NCBI RefSeq assembly: GCF_900107375.1
Contig: NZ_FNPT01000013.1
Location: forward strand, 18,004-82,003
Length of the DNA: 64,000 bases
Source of the DNA: Lysobacter sp. yr284
Lineage (GTDB): Bacteria; Pseudomonadota; Gammaproteobacteria; Xanthomonadales; Xanthomonadaceae
Reading direction: 5' to 3'
Part shown: positions 25,269 to 33,733 of the stretch, one piece after another
How the letters are laid out: the number at the start of each line of letters is the position of its first letter
Numbering within the stretch: position 1 is the first letter of the stretch
Program-made: the position numbers and the translations under genes
The notes under the pieces: model-generated
What the model saw: only the letters and a program-made list of their open reading frames with translations
What the model was told of the DNA's origin: nothing
The model's database searches: none

Positions 25269-26858
25269 ATGAGCGCAGCCAAGCCGTCCTCGCCCCGCCC
25301 CGCGCCCACCGTGCGCCCGCGCAAGTCGCCCTGGCCCAAGCGCGCCGCCATCGCCGTGGCGGTGTTGGCGCTGGCCGGGGTCGGCTGGCATTTCTACAGC
25401 CAGCGCAGCGCGCAGGAAGCGGCGGGCGCCTACCGCACCGCCAAGATCGAGCGCGGCGACATCCGCGTGACCATCTCCGCCACCGGCGCGCTGTCGGCGA
25501 TCTCCACCGTCGATGTCGGCAGCCAGATTTCCGGCCAGGTGATCGACGTGCTGGCCGACTACAACGACCACGTCACCAAGGGCCAGGTGATCGCGCGCAT
25601 CGACCCGGCCACCTACGAAGCGCAGATCAACCAGGGCAACGCCCAGGTCGCCAACGCCCGCGCCTCGCTGGCCACCGCGCAGGCGACCCTGCGCAACGCC
25701 GAGCTCGACTACCAGCGCAAGTCCTCGCTGGTGAAGGACCAGCTGATCGCGCGCAGCGACGCCGACCTGGCCCGCGCCGCGCTCGAGCAGGCCCGCGCCC
25801 AGCTCAACGGCGCCCAGGCGCAGATCGAACAGCAACTGGCCTCGACCCAGACCTCGCGCCTGAACCTGCAGCGCACGGTGATCCGCGCGCCGGTCGACGG
25901 CGTGGTGCTGACCCGCAGCATCGAGCCCGGCCAGACCGTGGCCGCGAGCCTGCAGGCGCCGGTGCTGTTCCAGATCGCCGAGGACCTGTCGAAGATGGAG
26001 ATCGTGCTGGCCATCGACGAGGCCGACATCGGCCAGGTCAAGCCGGGCCAGGCGGTCAACTTCACCGTCGATTCCTTCCCCGACCGCAAGTTCCGCGGCG
26101 CCGTGCAGCAGGTGCGGCTGTCGGCGACCAACACCAGCAACGTGATCACCTATCCGGTGGTGGTCGCGGTCGACAACGCCGACGGCGTGCTGCTGCCGGG
26201 CATGACCGCCAACGCCGAGATCGAGGTCAGCCACCGCGACGACGTGCTGCGGGTCGGCAACGCCGCGCTGCGCTACAAGCCCGACGACGATGCCGCGGCC
26301 GCGGCCGGCGCGCCCGCCGGCGGCGCCGGCGGCCAGCGCGGCGGCCTCGGCAACGACCTGCCGCGGGTGGCCGAGCAGCTCAAGCTCGACGCCAACCAGC
26401 GCGCCGCGTTCGACGCCGCGCTGGAACAGATGAAGCAGCGCATGGCCGCGCGCAGCGGCGCGGCCGCGGGCGGCGCCAGCGGCGGTCCGCCGGCGGGCGC
26501 CGCGCCGAACCTGATCATGGGCGGGCGCGGGCCGGGCGGCGGTGGCGGCAACAACAACAACCGCAATCGCGCCGCCGGCGCGGTTTCCGGCGCCGCGCGC
26601 CAGCGCATGCTGGAACGTTTCAACCAGCAGTTCGGCGCGTTCCGGGCGACGCTCAGCGACGCCCAGAAGCAGACCTGGGACAGCGAAGTCGGCGCGCTGG
26701 TCAGCGCGCGGCGGGCGCCGCTGTACAAGCTGGTCGCCGGCAAGCCCGAAGCGGTGACGGTGCGGGTCGGCGCCAGCGACGGCAGCTGGACCGAGGTCTC
26801 GGGCAACATCGAGGAAGGCGACGAGGTCGTCGTCGGCAGCGGACGCGGCGCGAAATGA
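25269..26858 (+). CDS. macA: MacA-type periplasmic efflux adaptor with Gly-rich/LTxxQ-like insert
   Basis: 529 residues, longer than usual MacA (about 370). One N-terminal membrane anchor (about 28-43), lipoyl/barrel halves (VDVGSQISGQVIDVLADYND, VIRAPVDGVVLTRSIEPGQT), a helical hairpin (about 115-200) and a beta-barrel (DEADIGQVKPGQAVNFTVDS). An insert at about 337-480 is Gly/Ala-rich with an Asn run and two helical patches containing LDANQ (about 376) and LSDAQ (about 462), like the LTxxQ motifs of Spy/CpxP. The last ~50 residues resume the adaptor fold. It bridges the MacB transporter to a TolC-type channel, which is not in this window. Stop overlaps the ATPase start (ATGA). Confidence 0.9.
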   Translation: MSAAKPSSPRPAPTVRPRKSPWPKRAAIAVAVLALAGVGWHFYSQRSAQEAAGAYRTAKIERGDIRVTISATGALSAISTVDVGSQISGQVIDVLADYNDHVTKGQVIARIDPATYEAQINQGNAQVANARASLATAQATLRNAELDYQRKSSLVKDQLIARSDADLARAALEQARAQLNGAQAQIEQQLASTQTSRLNLQRTVIRAPVDGVVLTRSIEPGQTVAASLQAPVLFQIAEDLSKMEIVLAIDEADIGQVKPGQAVNFTVDSFPDRKFRGAVQQVRLSATNTSNVITYPVVVAVDNADGVLLPGMTANAEIEVSHRDDVLRVGNAALRYKPDDDAAAAAGAPAGGAGGQRGGLGNDLPRVAEQLKLDANQRAAFDAALEQMKQRMAARSGAAAGGASGGPPAGAAPNLIMGGRGPGGGGGNNNNRNRAAGAVSGAARQRMLERFNQQFGAFRATLSDAQKQTWDSEVGALVSARRAPLYKLVAGKPEAVTVRVGASDGSWTEVSGNIEEGDEVVVGSGRGAK

Positions 26859-27568
26859 GCGCCGTGGCCGCAACGCCGGCCGCCGCGGTCATCGAGACGC
26901 GCGCGCTGGGCAAGGTCTATTCGCCCGGCAGCGAGGCCGAGGTGATCGCGCTGCACGGCGTCGACCTGCGCATCGCCCGCGGCGAGTTCGTCGCGATCAT
27001 GGGGCCCTCGGGGTCCGGCAAGTCGACCCTGATGAACCTGATCGGCTGCCTCGACACGCCCACCAGCGGCGTGTACCTGTGCGACGGCGTCGATGTCGCC
27101 ACGCTCGACAAGGAAGAGCGCGCTATCCTGCGCCGCGACAAGATCGGCTTCGTGTTCCAGGGCTTCAACCTGCTGCCGCGGATGAACGCGCTGGAGAACG
27201 TGGCCATGCCGATGGGCTACGCCAACGTGCGCCGCGACGAACGCGCCCAGCGCGCGCAGGAGGCGCTGGACGCGGTCGGCCTGGGCCAGCGCGCCGGGCA
27301 CCGGCCCAGCGAACTGTCCGGCGGCCAGCAGCAGCGCGTGGCGATCGCGCGCGCGCTGATCAACCGCCCGCCGATCCTGCTCGCCGACGAACCCACCGGC
27401 GCGCTCGACACCCGCACCGGCGAGGAGATCCTGGCGCTGTTCAAGAGCCTGCAGGCGCACGACCACACCGTGGTGCTGATCACCCACGACCCCGACGTCG
27501 CCGCGCACGCCGACCGCATCTTCGTGATGCGCGACGGCGAACTGCACGAGCAGGAGCGCGACGCATGA
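26855..27568 (+). CDS. MacB-type ABC transporter ATPase subunit
   Basis: 237 residues: Walker A GPSGSGKST, Q loop in FVFQGFNLLPRMNALENV, signature LSGGQQQRVAIARAL, Walker B ILLADEPTGALD, H loop ITHD. LolD/MacB-type nucleotide-binding subunit. In E. coli MacB the ATPase and permease are one protein; here they are separate genes overlapping by 4 bp (ATGA). Energises the adjacent permease and adaptor for export of macrolide-like compounds, peptides or lipids; substrate not predictable. Confidence 0.95.
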   Translation: MSAVAATPAAAVIETRALGKVYSPGSEAEVIALHGVDLRIARGEFVAIMGPSGSGKSTLMNLIGCLDTPTSGVYLCDGVDVATLDKEERAILRRDKIGFVFQGFNLLPRMNALENVAMPMGYANVRRDERAQRAQEALDAVGLGQRAGHRPSELSGGQQQRVAIARALINRPPILLADEPTGALDTRTGEEILALFKSLQAHDHTVVLITHDPDVAAHADRIFVMRDGELHEQERDA

Positions 27569-28803
27569 ACTTCCTGGAAACGCTGCACACCGCGGTGTTC
27601 GCCCTGCGCGGCAACTGGCTGCGCAGCGCGCTGACCTCGCTGGGCGTGATCATCGGCATCGCCGCGGTGATCGTGATGGTGTCGGTCGGCCAGGGCACCC
27701 AGTCGGAAATCGACAAGCTGGTCTCGGGCCTGGGCTCCAACCGCCTGGACATCAGCTCCGGCGGCGGCGGGCGCGGCACCGGCGGCGTGCGGCTGAGTTC
27801 GTCGAGCTTCTTCACCCTGACCGAGGCCGACGCCGAGGCCATCCGCAACGAAGTGCCCGAGGTGCAGTACGTCGCCGCCTCGCTGCGCGGCGGCACCCAG
27901 GCGGTGTACGCGGAGAACAACTGGTCGACCCAGTGGCAGGGCGTGCAGCCGGACTTCTTCGACATCAACGGCTGGACCATCGGCGCGGGCTCGAATTTCG
28001 AGGCGCGCGATTACGGCAGCGGCGCCAAGTCGGTAATCCTCGGCGAGACCGTGCGCCGCTCGCTGTTCGGCGACGAGGACGCGATCGGCCAGACCGTGCG
28101 CCTGGGCCGGGTGCCGTACACGGTGATCGGCACGCTCAACCCGAAGGGGCAGGGCGGTTTCGGCCAGGACCAGGACGACGTTGTGCTGGTGCCGCTGGAA
28201 ACCGGGCGCCGGCGCATGCTCGGCGCGATGGGTCTGCCCAACGGCGCGGTGATGCAGATCGCGGTCGGCGTCGGCCGCGCCGAGGACGTGTCCTACGCGC
28301 AGGAGCAGATCGAAGGGCTGCTGCGCCAGCGCCACAAGATCCAGCCCGGCAGCGACGACGACTTCAGCGTGCGCAACATCGCCGAAGTGGTGGCCACCCG
28401 CACCCAGACCACGCGGCTGATGTCGCTGCTGCTCGGCGCGGTGGCGACGATCTCGCTGATCGTCGGCGGCATCGGCATCATGAACATCATGCTGGTGTCG
28501 GTGACCGAGCGCATCCGCGAGATCGGCCTGCGCATGGCGGTCGGCGCCGGGCCGGGCGACATCCAGCGCCAGTTCCTGGCCGAGGCGATGCTGATCTCGC
28601 TGATCGGCGGCGCGCTCGGCATCGCCATCGGCATCGTCGGCACCCTGCTGGTCGGCCGCATCGGCGCGCTGCCGGTGGCCTTGAACGGGCAGGTGATCGC
28701 GCTGGCGGCGGGGTTCTCGATCGCCACCGGCCTGTTCTTCGGCTATTACCCGGCGCGCAAGGCCTCGCAGCTGGACCCGATCGAGGCGCTGCGGCAACAG
28801 TAA
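27565..28803 (+). CDS. MacB-type ABC transporter permease subunit
   Basis: 412 residues. Membrane helix at about 20-42 (RSALTSLGVIIGIAAVIVMV), a large MacB periplasmic domain (about 45-280), then three C-terminal helices with the FtsX core (ISLIVGGIGIMNIMLVSVTE, IREIGLRMAVGA) ending in PARKASQLDPIEALRQQ, the standard MacB C-terminus. Uses the mechanotransmission mechanism known for MacB: ATP binding moves the periplasmic domain to push substrate into the tripartite pump. Last gene of the macA-ATPase-permease set. Confidence 0.95.
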   Translation: MNFLETLHTAVFALRGNWLRSALTSLGVIIGIAAVIVMVSVGQGTQSEIDKLVSGLGSNRLDISSGGGGRGTGGVRLSSSSFFTLTEADAEAIRNEVPEVQYVAASLRGGTQAVYAENNWSTQWQGVQPDFFDINGWTIGAGSNFEARDYGSGAKSVILGETVRRSLFGDEDAIGQTVRLGRVPYTVIGTLNPKGQGGFGQDQDDVVLVPLETGRRRMLGAMGLPNGAVMQIAVGVGRAEDVSYAQEQIEGLLRQRHKIQPGSDDDFSVRNIAEVVATRTQTTRLMSLLLGAVATISLIVGGIGIMNIMLVSVTERIREIGLRMAVGAGPGDIQRQFLAEAMLISLIGGALGIAIGIVGTLLVGRIGALPVALNGQVIALAAGFSIATGLFFGYYPARKASQLDPIEALRQQ

Positions 28804-28887
28804 GGCGCCGACTACGACAATCGACACGGGTGCGCGCCGGCGCGGCGTGACATGGTGCGCGCTCGGTCGGCAGCTCGGGAACGCGCG

Positions 28888-30147
28888 ATGAAGACGGGGT
28901 GGCTGGGAACGCTGTTGTATGGATTCGCCGCGTTGGCCGCGGCGGCGCCCGCGCCGCAAGCGCGGCCGCCGTCGCCGACCACGGTCGTCGTGCTCGGCGT
29001 CGACCACGCCGCGCAACTGGTGTCGCCGCGCGACCGCCCGGCCTTGCTCGACGCCTTCCTCGACCGCGCCAAGCCCGATGCGATCTGCATCGAGCGCACG
29101 CCCGAGGCCTTCGCCCGCGGCGATTTCTACGAGTTCACCTACGAGGTCCAGGACCTGGCGGTGCCGTTCGCGCGCCGCCACGGCATCGAGCTGTGTCCGA
29201 TCGACTGGGAGCCGCCGGTGGAAGACCAGCGGCTTGGGTTCGGCCTGGCGCTGGACGCGCCGCCGGAGCTGCGTCCGCTCAAGGGCCTGTTCGGTTTGCT
29301 GAGCTTCGCCGGGGCGAGCCTGCAGCGCGACCTGTTCCACGCCGACGATCCGGCCAAGCTGGAGAGAGTGACGCACTGGGCGGCGACGCCCGCGGCCAAG
29401 GCCGGCAACGACCTGCCGCGCCGGCTGTATCTGTACCGCACCTACCTGCAGGCCCAGCGCATCGCCGCGGCGGCGCGCGCGCATCCGGGCGGGCGGGTGG
29501 TCGTGGTGGTCGGCGAGTTCCACAAGCGCGACATCGAGGCGATCCTCGCCGACGCGGCCGGCATCCGCGTGGTCCAGCCGTCCAGCCTCGGCCGGCCAAG
29601 CGAGGCCGAGGCCGCCGCGCACGACCGGCCCGAGTACCAGGCGGCGATCGCCGGCTTCAACCTGCTCGGCGTGCAGGCGGCCAGCGGCGCGGTCGACTAC
29701 GCCTTCGTCGGCCGCGCCCTGGCGGCGCTGGAGGCGGCCGGCGCCACGCCGCAGACGCGGCTGCTGCGGGTGCGGCTGGAACGGCTGCAGGGGCGGATCG
29801 GCCGCGCCGAGGCGGTCGCCCGCTACCGCGCCATCGCCGCCGAGGCCGGCGATGCGCGGTTCGCCTGGACCGGGGTCAAGGACGCGACCCGGGTGGATTC
29901 CTGGTTCGACCCGTTCGGCAACCTCGACGTGCGCCGGCGCGCGCTGCTGGAGGCGGCGCGCGAAGCCCAGGCCGGCGGCGATGCGGCGGCCGCGGCCGGC
30001 TGGCTCGACGCCTGCGCGGCGGGCCTGAGCCCGCGCCAGCAGGCGCAACTGCGCGGCTATTGGCAGCGCGATATCGCCCCAGCCACGCCGCCGGTGGCCG
30101 GAGTCCCTGTAGGCGCGGCGCGAGCCGCGACCCCGACCTCCGGCTGA
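28888..30147 (+). CDS. Exported protein, weakly TraB/ChaN-like
   Basis: 419 residues. The ATG at 28888 gives a signal peptide (MKTGWLGTLLYGFAALAAAA). Patches TVVVLGVDHAAQLVSPRD (about 31-48), CIERTPEAFARGDFYEF and VVVVVGEFHKRDIEAIL (about 206-222) have the look of the TraB/TIKI/ChaN fold, in which a conserved His/Glu set coordinates metal, but the similarity is weak. The C-terminal third is Ala/Arg-rich helical, with a tetratricopeptide-like feel. The last ~14 codons are encoded by a REP-like element, so the natural C-terminus may have been altered. Function unknown. Confidence 0.7.
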   Translation: MKTGWLGTLLYGFAALAAAAPAPQARPPSPTTVVVLGVDHAAQLVSPRDRPALLDAFLDRAKPDAICIERTPEAFARGDFYEFTYEVQDLAVPFARRHGIELCPIDWEPPVEDQRLGFGLALDAPPELRPLKGLFGLLSFAGASLQRDLFHADDPAKLERVTHWAATPAAKAGNDLPRRLYLYRTYLQAQRIAAAARAHPGGRVVVVVGEFHKRDIEAILADAAGIRVVQPSSLGRPSEAEAAAHDRPEYQAAIAGFNLLGVQAASGAVDYAFVGRALAALEAAGATPQTRLLRVRLERLQGRIGRAEAVARYRAIAAEAGDARFAWTGVKDATRVDSWFDPFGNLDVRRRALLEAAREAQAGGDAAAAAGWLDACAAGLSPRQQAQLRGYWQRDIAPATPPVAGVPVGAARAATPTSG

Positions 30148-30195
30148 CGGCGCAAGCGAGGCTTCGCGGTCGCGGCTCGCACCACGCCTGCAGGG
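30105..30195. repeat. Inverted pair of REP-like elements (family B) spanning a stop codon
   Basis: CCTGTAGGCGCGGCGCGAGC continuing to CGCGACC (30105-30133) and its inverse GCGGTCGCGGCTCGC...CCTGCAGG (30166-30195) flank the TGA at 30145-30147. A hairpin of both arms would enclose the stop. Confidence 0.8.
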
Positions 30196-30521
30196 AGCTG
30201 CGGCCGCGGCGCGGTTAGCTGGCTGAACCGCTGCGCGCGGTCGACAGGTCCAGCCGCAGGACCGTCCCGGCCGGCTCCGGGCCGCCCCGGCCCCCGCCCG
30301 GCGCGCCGCCGTCGGCCGCCCGCACCCCCGTCCTCGGGGCGACGGCCCTGGCCTTGTGGCAAAATCGCGGCCTTGTGGCGGCCGCCGGCCGCCGTCGCCG
30401 GGCCGGCCCCGGCCTTAGCACCGAGAACGCCCGCCCATGCCGACCACCCCGTCGTTCCCGACCGCGCGCCCCCGCGCGGCCTCTGCTTCCGTCGAGGTAC
30501 GTTCCGCCGAGGTGCGCCGGC
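30148..30521. other. 374-bp gap before dgkA
   Basis: Apart from the REP-like arm at 30166-30195, very GC-rich sequence with no gene I can support. TTGTGGCAAAATCGC near 30354-30368 is the only AT-richer promoter-like stretch, with the direct repeat CGGCCTTGTGGC / TGGCCTTGTGGC alongside. Confidence 0.5.
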
Positions 30522-30917
30522 ATGGCTGACGAATACGGGCACCTGCCGCGGGGTCCCGGCCGCATCCTCAAGGCCGCGACCTGGTCGTTCCAGGGCCTGC
30601 GCGCGGCCTGGCTGCACGAGTCCTCGTTCCGGCTGGAGGTCTACCTGTTCCTGGTGCTGGCGCCGGTGGGCTGGTGGTTCGGCGAGACCGGGGTCGAGCG
30701 CTCGCTGCTGATCGGCTCGATCCTGCTGGTGCTGAGCGTGGAACTGCTCAATTCCGCGGTTGAGGCGGTGATCGAACGCTACGGCCCGGAGTTCCACGAA
30801 CTCGCCGGCCGCGCCAAGGACATGGGCTCGGCCGCGGTGTTCGTGCTGCTGATGAACGTGCTGCTGGTGTGGGCCTCGATCCTCGGCCCGCGCCTGTGGC
30901 ACCACTTGATGGGCTGA
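30522..30917 (+). CDS. dgkA: Diacylglycerol kinase DgkA
   Basis: 131 residues, three membrane helices. Catalytic and signature region LLVLSVELLNSAVEAVIERY near residues 67-86 matches DgkA, with the early KAATWSFQGLRAAWLHESSF segment carrying the conserved Glu-x-Ser/Ala/Phe pattern. It phosphorylates diacylglycerol to phosphatidate, recycling the diacylglycerol left by periplasmic glucan and LPS decoration. The ATG at 30522 starts close to the conserved helix; longer in-frame readings lack support. Confidence 0.95.
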   Translation: MADEYGHLPRGPGRILKAATWSFQGLRAAWLHESSFRLEVYLFLVLAPVGWWFGETGVERSLLIGSILLVLSVELLNSAVEAVIERYGPEFHELAGRAKDMGSAAVFVLLMNVLLVWASILGPRLWHHLMG

Positions 30918-30950
30918 TCGCCCCGGCAGGGAGCGCATCGCCCATCGCAA

Positions 30951-30972
30951 GGACGGCGCCCCCGCGCCGTCC
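30951..30972. other. Perfect 9-bp hairpin after dgkA
   Basis: GGACGGCGC / GCGCCGTCC around a CCCC loop, 34 bp past the dgkA stop, followed by more GC-rich inverted repeats but no T tract. It could end or protect the dgkA mRNA. Confidence 0.45.
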
Positions 30973-31056
30973 GTCCCGGGCCGCCCGCCGCGGCGCGCCC
31001 GTGCCTGCGGCCTCGCCGCGGGCGCTACACCCAACACTCTTAGAGGTAGGCCGCAC

Positions 31057-31791
31057 GTGATTGAAATGCTGAGCGATCCGCAAGTCTGGATCACCTTGTT
31101 CACCCTGAGCGCGATCGAGATCGTGCTGGGTATCGACAACCTCGTCTTCATCTCGATCGCGGTCAGCAAGCTGCCGTTCGACCAGCGCGAGAAAGCGCGC
31201 AAGTTCGGCATCGCCGTGGCCTGCATCACCCGCATCGCCCTGCTGCTGACCCTGGCCTGGCTGGCCGGCCTGACCAGCGACCTGTTCGCCGTCGCCGGCA
31301 TCGGCATCTCGATCCGCGACCTGGTGCTGATCCTGGGCGGCGCGTTCTTGCTGGTGAAGGGCTCGATGGAGATCAAGGACCTGATCGTCGGCGAGGAAGA
31401 CTCCGACGACGTCCACACCAAGCCGGCGGCGTCGTTCATGATGGTCATCGCCCAGATCGCGGTGATCGACATCGTGTTCTCGCTGGACTCGGTGATCGCC
31501 GCGGTCGGCATGGCCAGCCACACCCCGGTGATGGTCGCCGCGATCCTGCTGGCGGTCGGCGTGATGCTGCTGGCGGCGCGTCCGCTGGGCCAGTTCATCG
31601 ACTCCAACCCGACCATCAAGATGCTGGCGCTGGCCTTCATCGTCTTGGTCGGCGCGTTCCTGATCCTCGACGGCCTGGGCATCCACATCCCGAAGGGCTA
31701 CATCTACGCGGCGATGGGGTTCTCGGCGCTGGTGGAATGCCTGAACCTGTGGGCGAAGAAGCGCGCGGCGCAGCGGCTCACCGCCGAGTAA
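31057..31791 (+). CDS. TerC family integral membrane protein
   Basis: 244 residues, about seven to eight helices. Family motifs IEIVLGIDNLVFISIAV (about 20-36) and IDIVFSLDSVIAAVGMA (about 148-164) carry the paired acidic residues thought to bind metal; an acidic loop GEEDSDD sits mid-protein. TerC/Alx-type proteins export Mn2+ or support tellurite resistance and metallation of exoenzymes; which applies here is unknown. GTG start with AGAGG upstream. I looked for the manganese riboswitch that controls some relatives and did not see its conserved core. Confidence 0.92.
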   Translation: MIEMLSDPQVWITLFTLSAIEIVLGIDNLVFISIAVSKLPFDQREKARKFGIAVACITRIALLLTLAWLAGLTSDLFAVAGIGISIRDLVLILGGAFLLVKGSMEIKDLIVGEEDSDDVHTKPAASFMMVIAQIAVIDIVFSLDSVIAAVGMASHTPVMVAAILLAVGVMLLAARPLGQFIDSNPTIKMLALAFIVLVGAFLILDGLGIHIPKGYIYAAMGFSALVECLNLWAKKRAAQRLTAE

Positions 31792-31814
31792 GCGCGAGCC
31801 TGCGCGCGACCGCG

Positions 31815-31846
31815 AAGGCCGGCGAGCGATCGCCGGCCTTTTCGTT
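31815..31846 (+). terminator. Rho-independent terminator after terC-family gene
   Basis: AAGGCCGGCG / CGCCGGCCTT stem (10 perfect bp) around AGCGAT, followed by TTCGTT. It sits 24 bp past the stop. Confidence 0.85.
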
Positions 31847-31866
31847 GGTGCGAGGCCGGGGCTGTT

Positions 31867-31948
31867 GCGGGAGGGGCTTGAGTCCCGATGCTTCGCTGTC
31901 AGGCCGCCGGCCTCTGGCACAAACGCATCGGGATGAAGTCCCTCCCAC
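31867..31948. repeat. Inverted pair of REP-like elements, family A variant
   Basis: GCGGGAGGGGCTTGAGTCCC + GATGC (31867-31891) and GCATCGGGATGAAGTCCC + TCCCAC (31925-31948) form a long imperfect hairpin between the terminator and the lemA-TPM operon. Confidence 0.8.
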
Positions 31949-32070
31949 AAAAGCAGTTCCTTCCACAGAAGTTCCTCACCGCGGCCGCGGCCTTCATCAC
32001 GCGCCGTCCATTGCGCCGCCCCGCGCCCGGTGCTGCAATGCGGCCGTCATCCCGCCGGAGTGCCGCCGCC

Positions 32071-32703
32071 ATGTTCCGTCCCCTGATCGTGCTCGCCCTG
32101 GCCGTGCTGCTGAGCGGCTGCGGCTACAACACCATCCAGCAGAAGGACGAGTCGGTGAAGGCGGCCTGGTCGCAGGTGCTCAACGTCTACAAGCGCCGCG
32201 CCGACCTGGTGCCGAACCTGGTCGCCACGGTCAAGGGCTATGCCAGCCACGAGCAGCAGGTGCTGACCCAGGTCACCGAAGCGCGCGCCAAGGTCGGCAG
32301 CATCAACGTCAACGCCAACGATCCCAATTCGCTGCAGCAGTTCGAGCAGGCCCAGGGCGAACTGCGCGGCGCCATCGGCCGGCTGCTGGTGGTCAGCGAG
32401 AACTACCCGCAGCTCAAGGCCGACCAGAGCTTCCTGAGCCTGCAGACCCAGCTGGAAGGCACCGAGAACCGCATCACCGTGGAGCGCCAGCGCTACATCG
32501 CCTCGGTGCAGGACTACAACACCTACATCCGCCAGTTCCCGACCAACCTCACCGCGAAGATGTTCGGCTACGCCACCAAGCCGAACTTCACGGTCGAGAA
32601 CGAGGCGCAGATCCAGCAGGCGCCGACGGTGGACTTCGGCTCGGCGCCGCCGGCCGCGCAACCGCCGGCGCCGGCGCCGCAGCAGCCCGCGCCGCAGCAT
32701 TGA
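32071..32703 (+). CDS. LemA family lipoprotein
   Basis: 210 residues. Lipoprotein signal peptide with lipobox LLSGC (Cys at about 17). LemA core: YNTIQQKDESVKAAWSQVLN, YKRRADLVPNLVATVKGYA and SLQTQLEGTENRITVERQRY, a long helical bundle; C-terminal Pro/Ala/Gln tail. LemA proteins are membrane-anchored helical bundles usually next to TPM-domain proteins; biochemical role unsettled. Here it is 10 bp before the first of four TPM genes, the head of an apparent operon. Confidence 0.94.
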   Translation: MFRPLIVLALAVLLSGCGYNTIQQKDESVKAAWSQVLNVYKRRADLVPNLVATVKGYASHEQQVLTQVTEARAKVGSINVNANDPNSLQQFEQAQGELRGAIGRLLVVSENYPQLKADQSFLSLQTQLEGTENRITVERQRYIASVQDYNTYIRQFPTNLTAKMFGYATKPNFTVENEAQIQQAPTVDFGSAPPAAQPPAPAPQQPAPQH

Positions 32704-32713
32704 CCGTCCGGCG

Positions 32714-33733
32714 ATGAACATGGCTCCGCGCCGAACCTCGCGGCCGTGGGCGGCAGTGCTGATGGCGCTGTGGCTGTGCGCGGCGCCGCTGGCCGCGCGC
32801 GAGCCGGCGCCGACCACGGCGGTGCGGCCGGCCGAGGGCGTGGAGACCGTCGCGGCCGACGCGCAGGTGCCGGTGCCGGAACTGACCGGCCCGGTCGTCG
32901 ACCTCACCGGCACGCTCGATGCGGACGCGGTGGCGCGCTTGAGCGAGCGCTCGCTGGACCTGCAGCGGCGCAAGGGCGCGCAGTTGATGCTGCTGATGCT
33001 CGACAGCACCGATGGCGAAGACATCGCCGCCTACGCCGGCCGGGTGTTCGCGCGATGGCAGCCCGGCCGCGCCGGCATCGACGACGGCGTATTGGTGGTG
33101 GTGGCCAAGCGCGACCGGCGCATGCGCATCCACCTCGGACGTGGGCTGGAAGCGACGATCGCGGACGACACCGCGCAGCGGGTGATCGACGAGATCCTCG
33201 CGCCGGCGTTCCGCGACGAGGATTATGCCGGCGGCCTGGAGCGCGCCAGCGATGCGCTGATCGACTTGGTCGACGGCACGCCGCTGCCCGAGCCCGAGCC
33301 CGATCGCCTGCCGTGGCCGCTGCTGGTGTTCGCCGGCGTCATGGTCTCGCCGTTCCTGCTGATCCCGCTGTTCGGCATGCGCGCGGCGTGGCGCACAGGG
33401 CCGGCGGCGTTCTTCGGCCGCTGGGCGCTGATCGCCGTGGTCGCGGTGGCCGCCTATTTCTTCACCGTGCCGAAGCTCGCGCCGGACCTGCCCGAGTGGC
33501 AGCGGTGGATGCCGATGGCGCTGCTGACCTACATCGTGTCGGCCTTCGCCTGGGTCAGCGCGTTCGCCGGCGGCGACGGCGGACGCAGGCGCGGACGGCC
33601 CTGGGACGATCGCGACGAGGACGAGCGCCGGCGCAGGCGGTCTTCGTCGAGTTCGTCCAGTTCGAGCGATTCCAGCAGTTACTCGGGCGGCGGCGGCAGC
33701 AGCGACGGCGGCGGCGCCTCGGGGCGTTGGTGA
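32714..33733 (+). CDS. TPM-domain membrane protein 1 (YgcG-like)
   Basis: 339 residues. Signal peptide (to about 28), periplasmic TPM domain (about 58-200: PVVDLTGTLDADAVARLSER, GIDDGVLVVVAKRDRRMRI), three membrane helices (about 203-285), then an Arg/Asp-rich and poly-Ser tail ending GGGASGRW. TPM domains were named for TLP18.3, Psb32 and MOLO-1; plant members act in photosystem II repair, bacterial ones usually sit beside LemA. Stop overlaps the next start (TGATG). The Gly/Ser tail and terminal SGxW recur in the next two paralogs. Confidence 0.88.
   Translation: MNMAPRRTSRPWAAVLMALWLCAAPLAAREPAPTTAVRPAEGVETVAADAQVPVPELTGPVVDLTGTLDADAVARLSERSLDLQRRKGAQLMLLMLDSTDGEDIAAYAGRVFARWQPGRAGIDDGVLVVVAKRDRRMRIHLGRGLEATIADDTAQRVIDEILAPAFRDEDYAGGLERASDALIDLVDGTPLPEPEPDRLPWPLLVFAGVMVSPFLLIPLFGMRAAWRTGPAAFFGRWALIAVVAVAAYFFTVPKLAPDLPEWQRWMPMALLTYIVSAFAWVSAFAGGDGGRRRGRPWDDRDEDERRRRRSSSSSSSSSDSSSYSGGGGSSDGGGASGRW

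Noticed and set aside
27217-30048. 943-codon minus-strand open frame
   Set aside because: Runs opposite clear MacB permease and ATPase genes; composition and lack of motifs mark it as a shadow.
30918-31056. yybP-ykoY manganese riboswitch before the TerC-family gene
   Set aside because: The conserved core elements of that riboswitch are not visible; only GC-rich hairpins.
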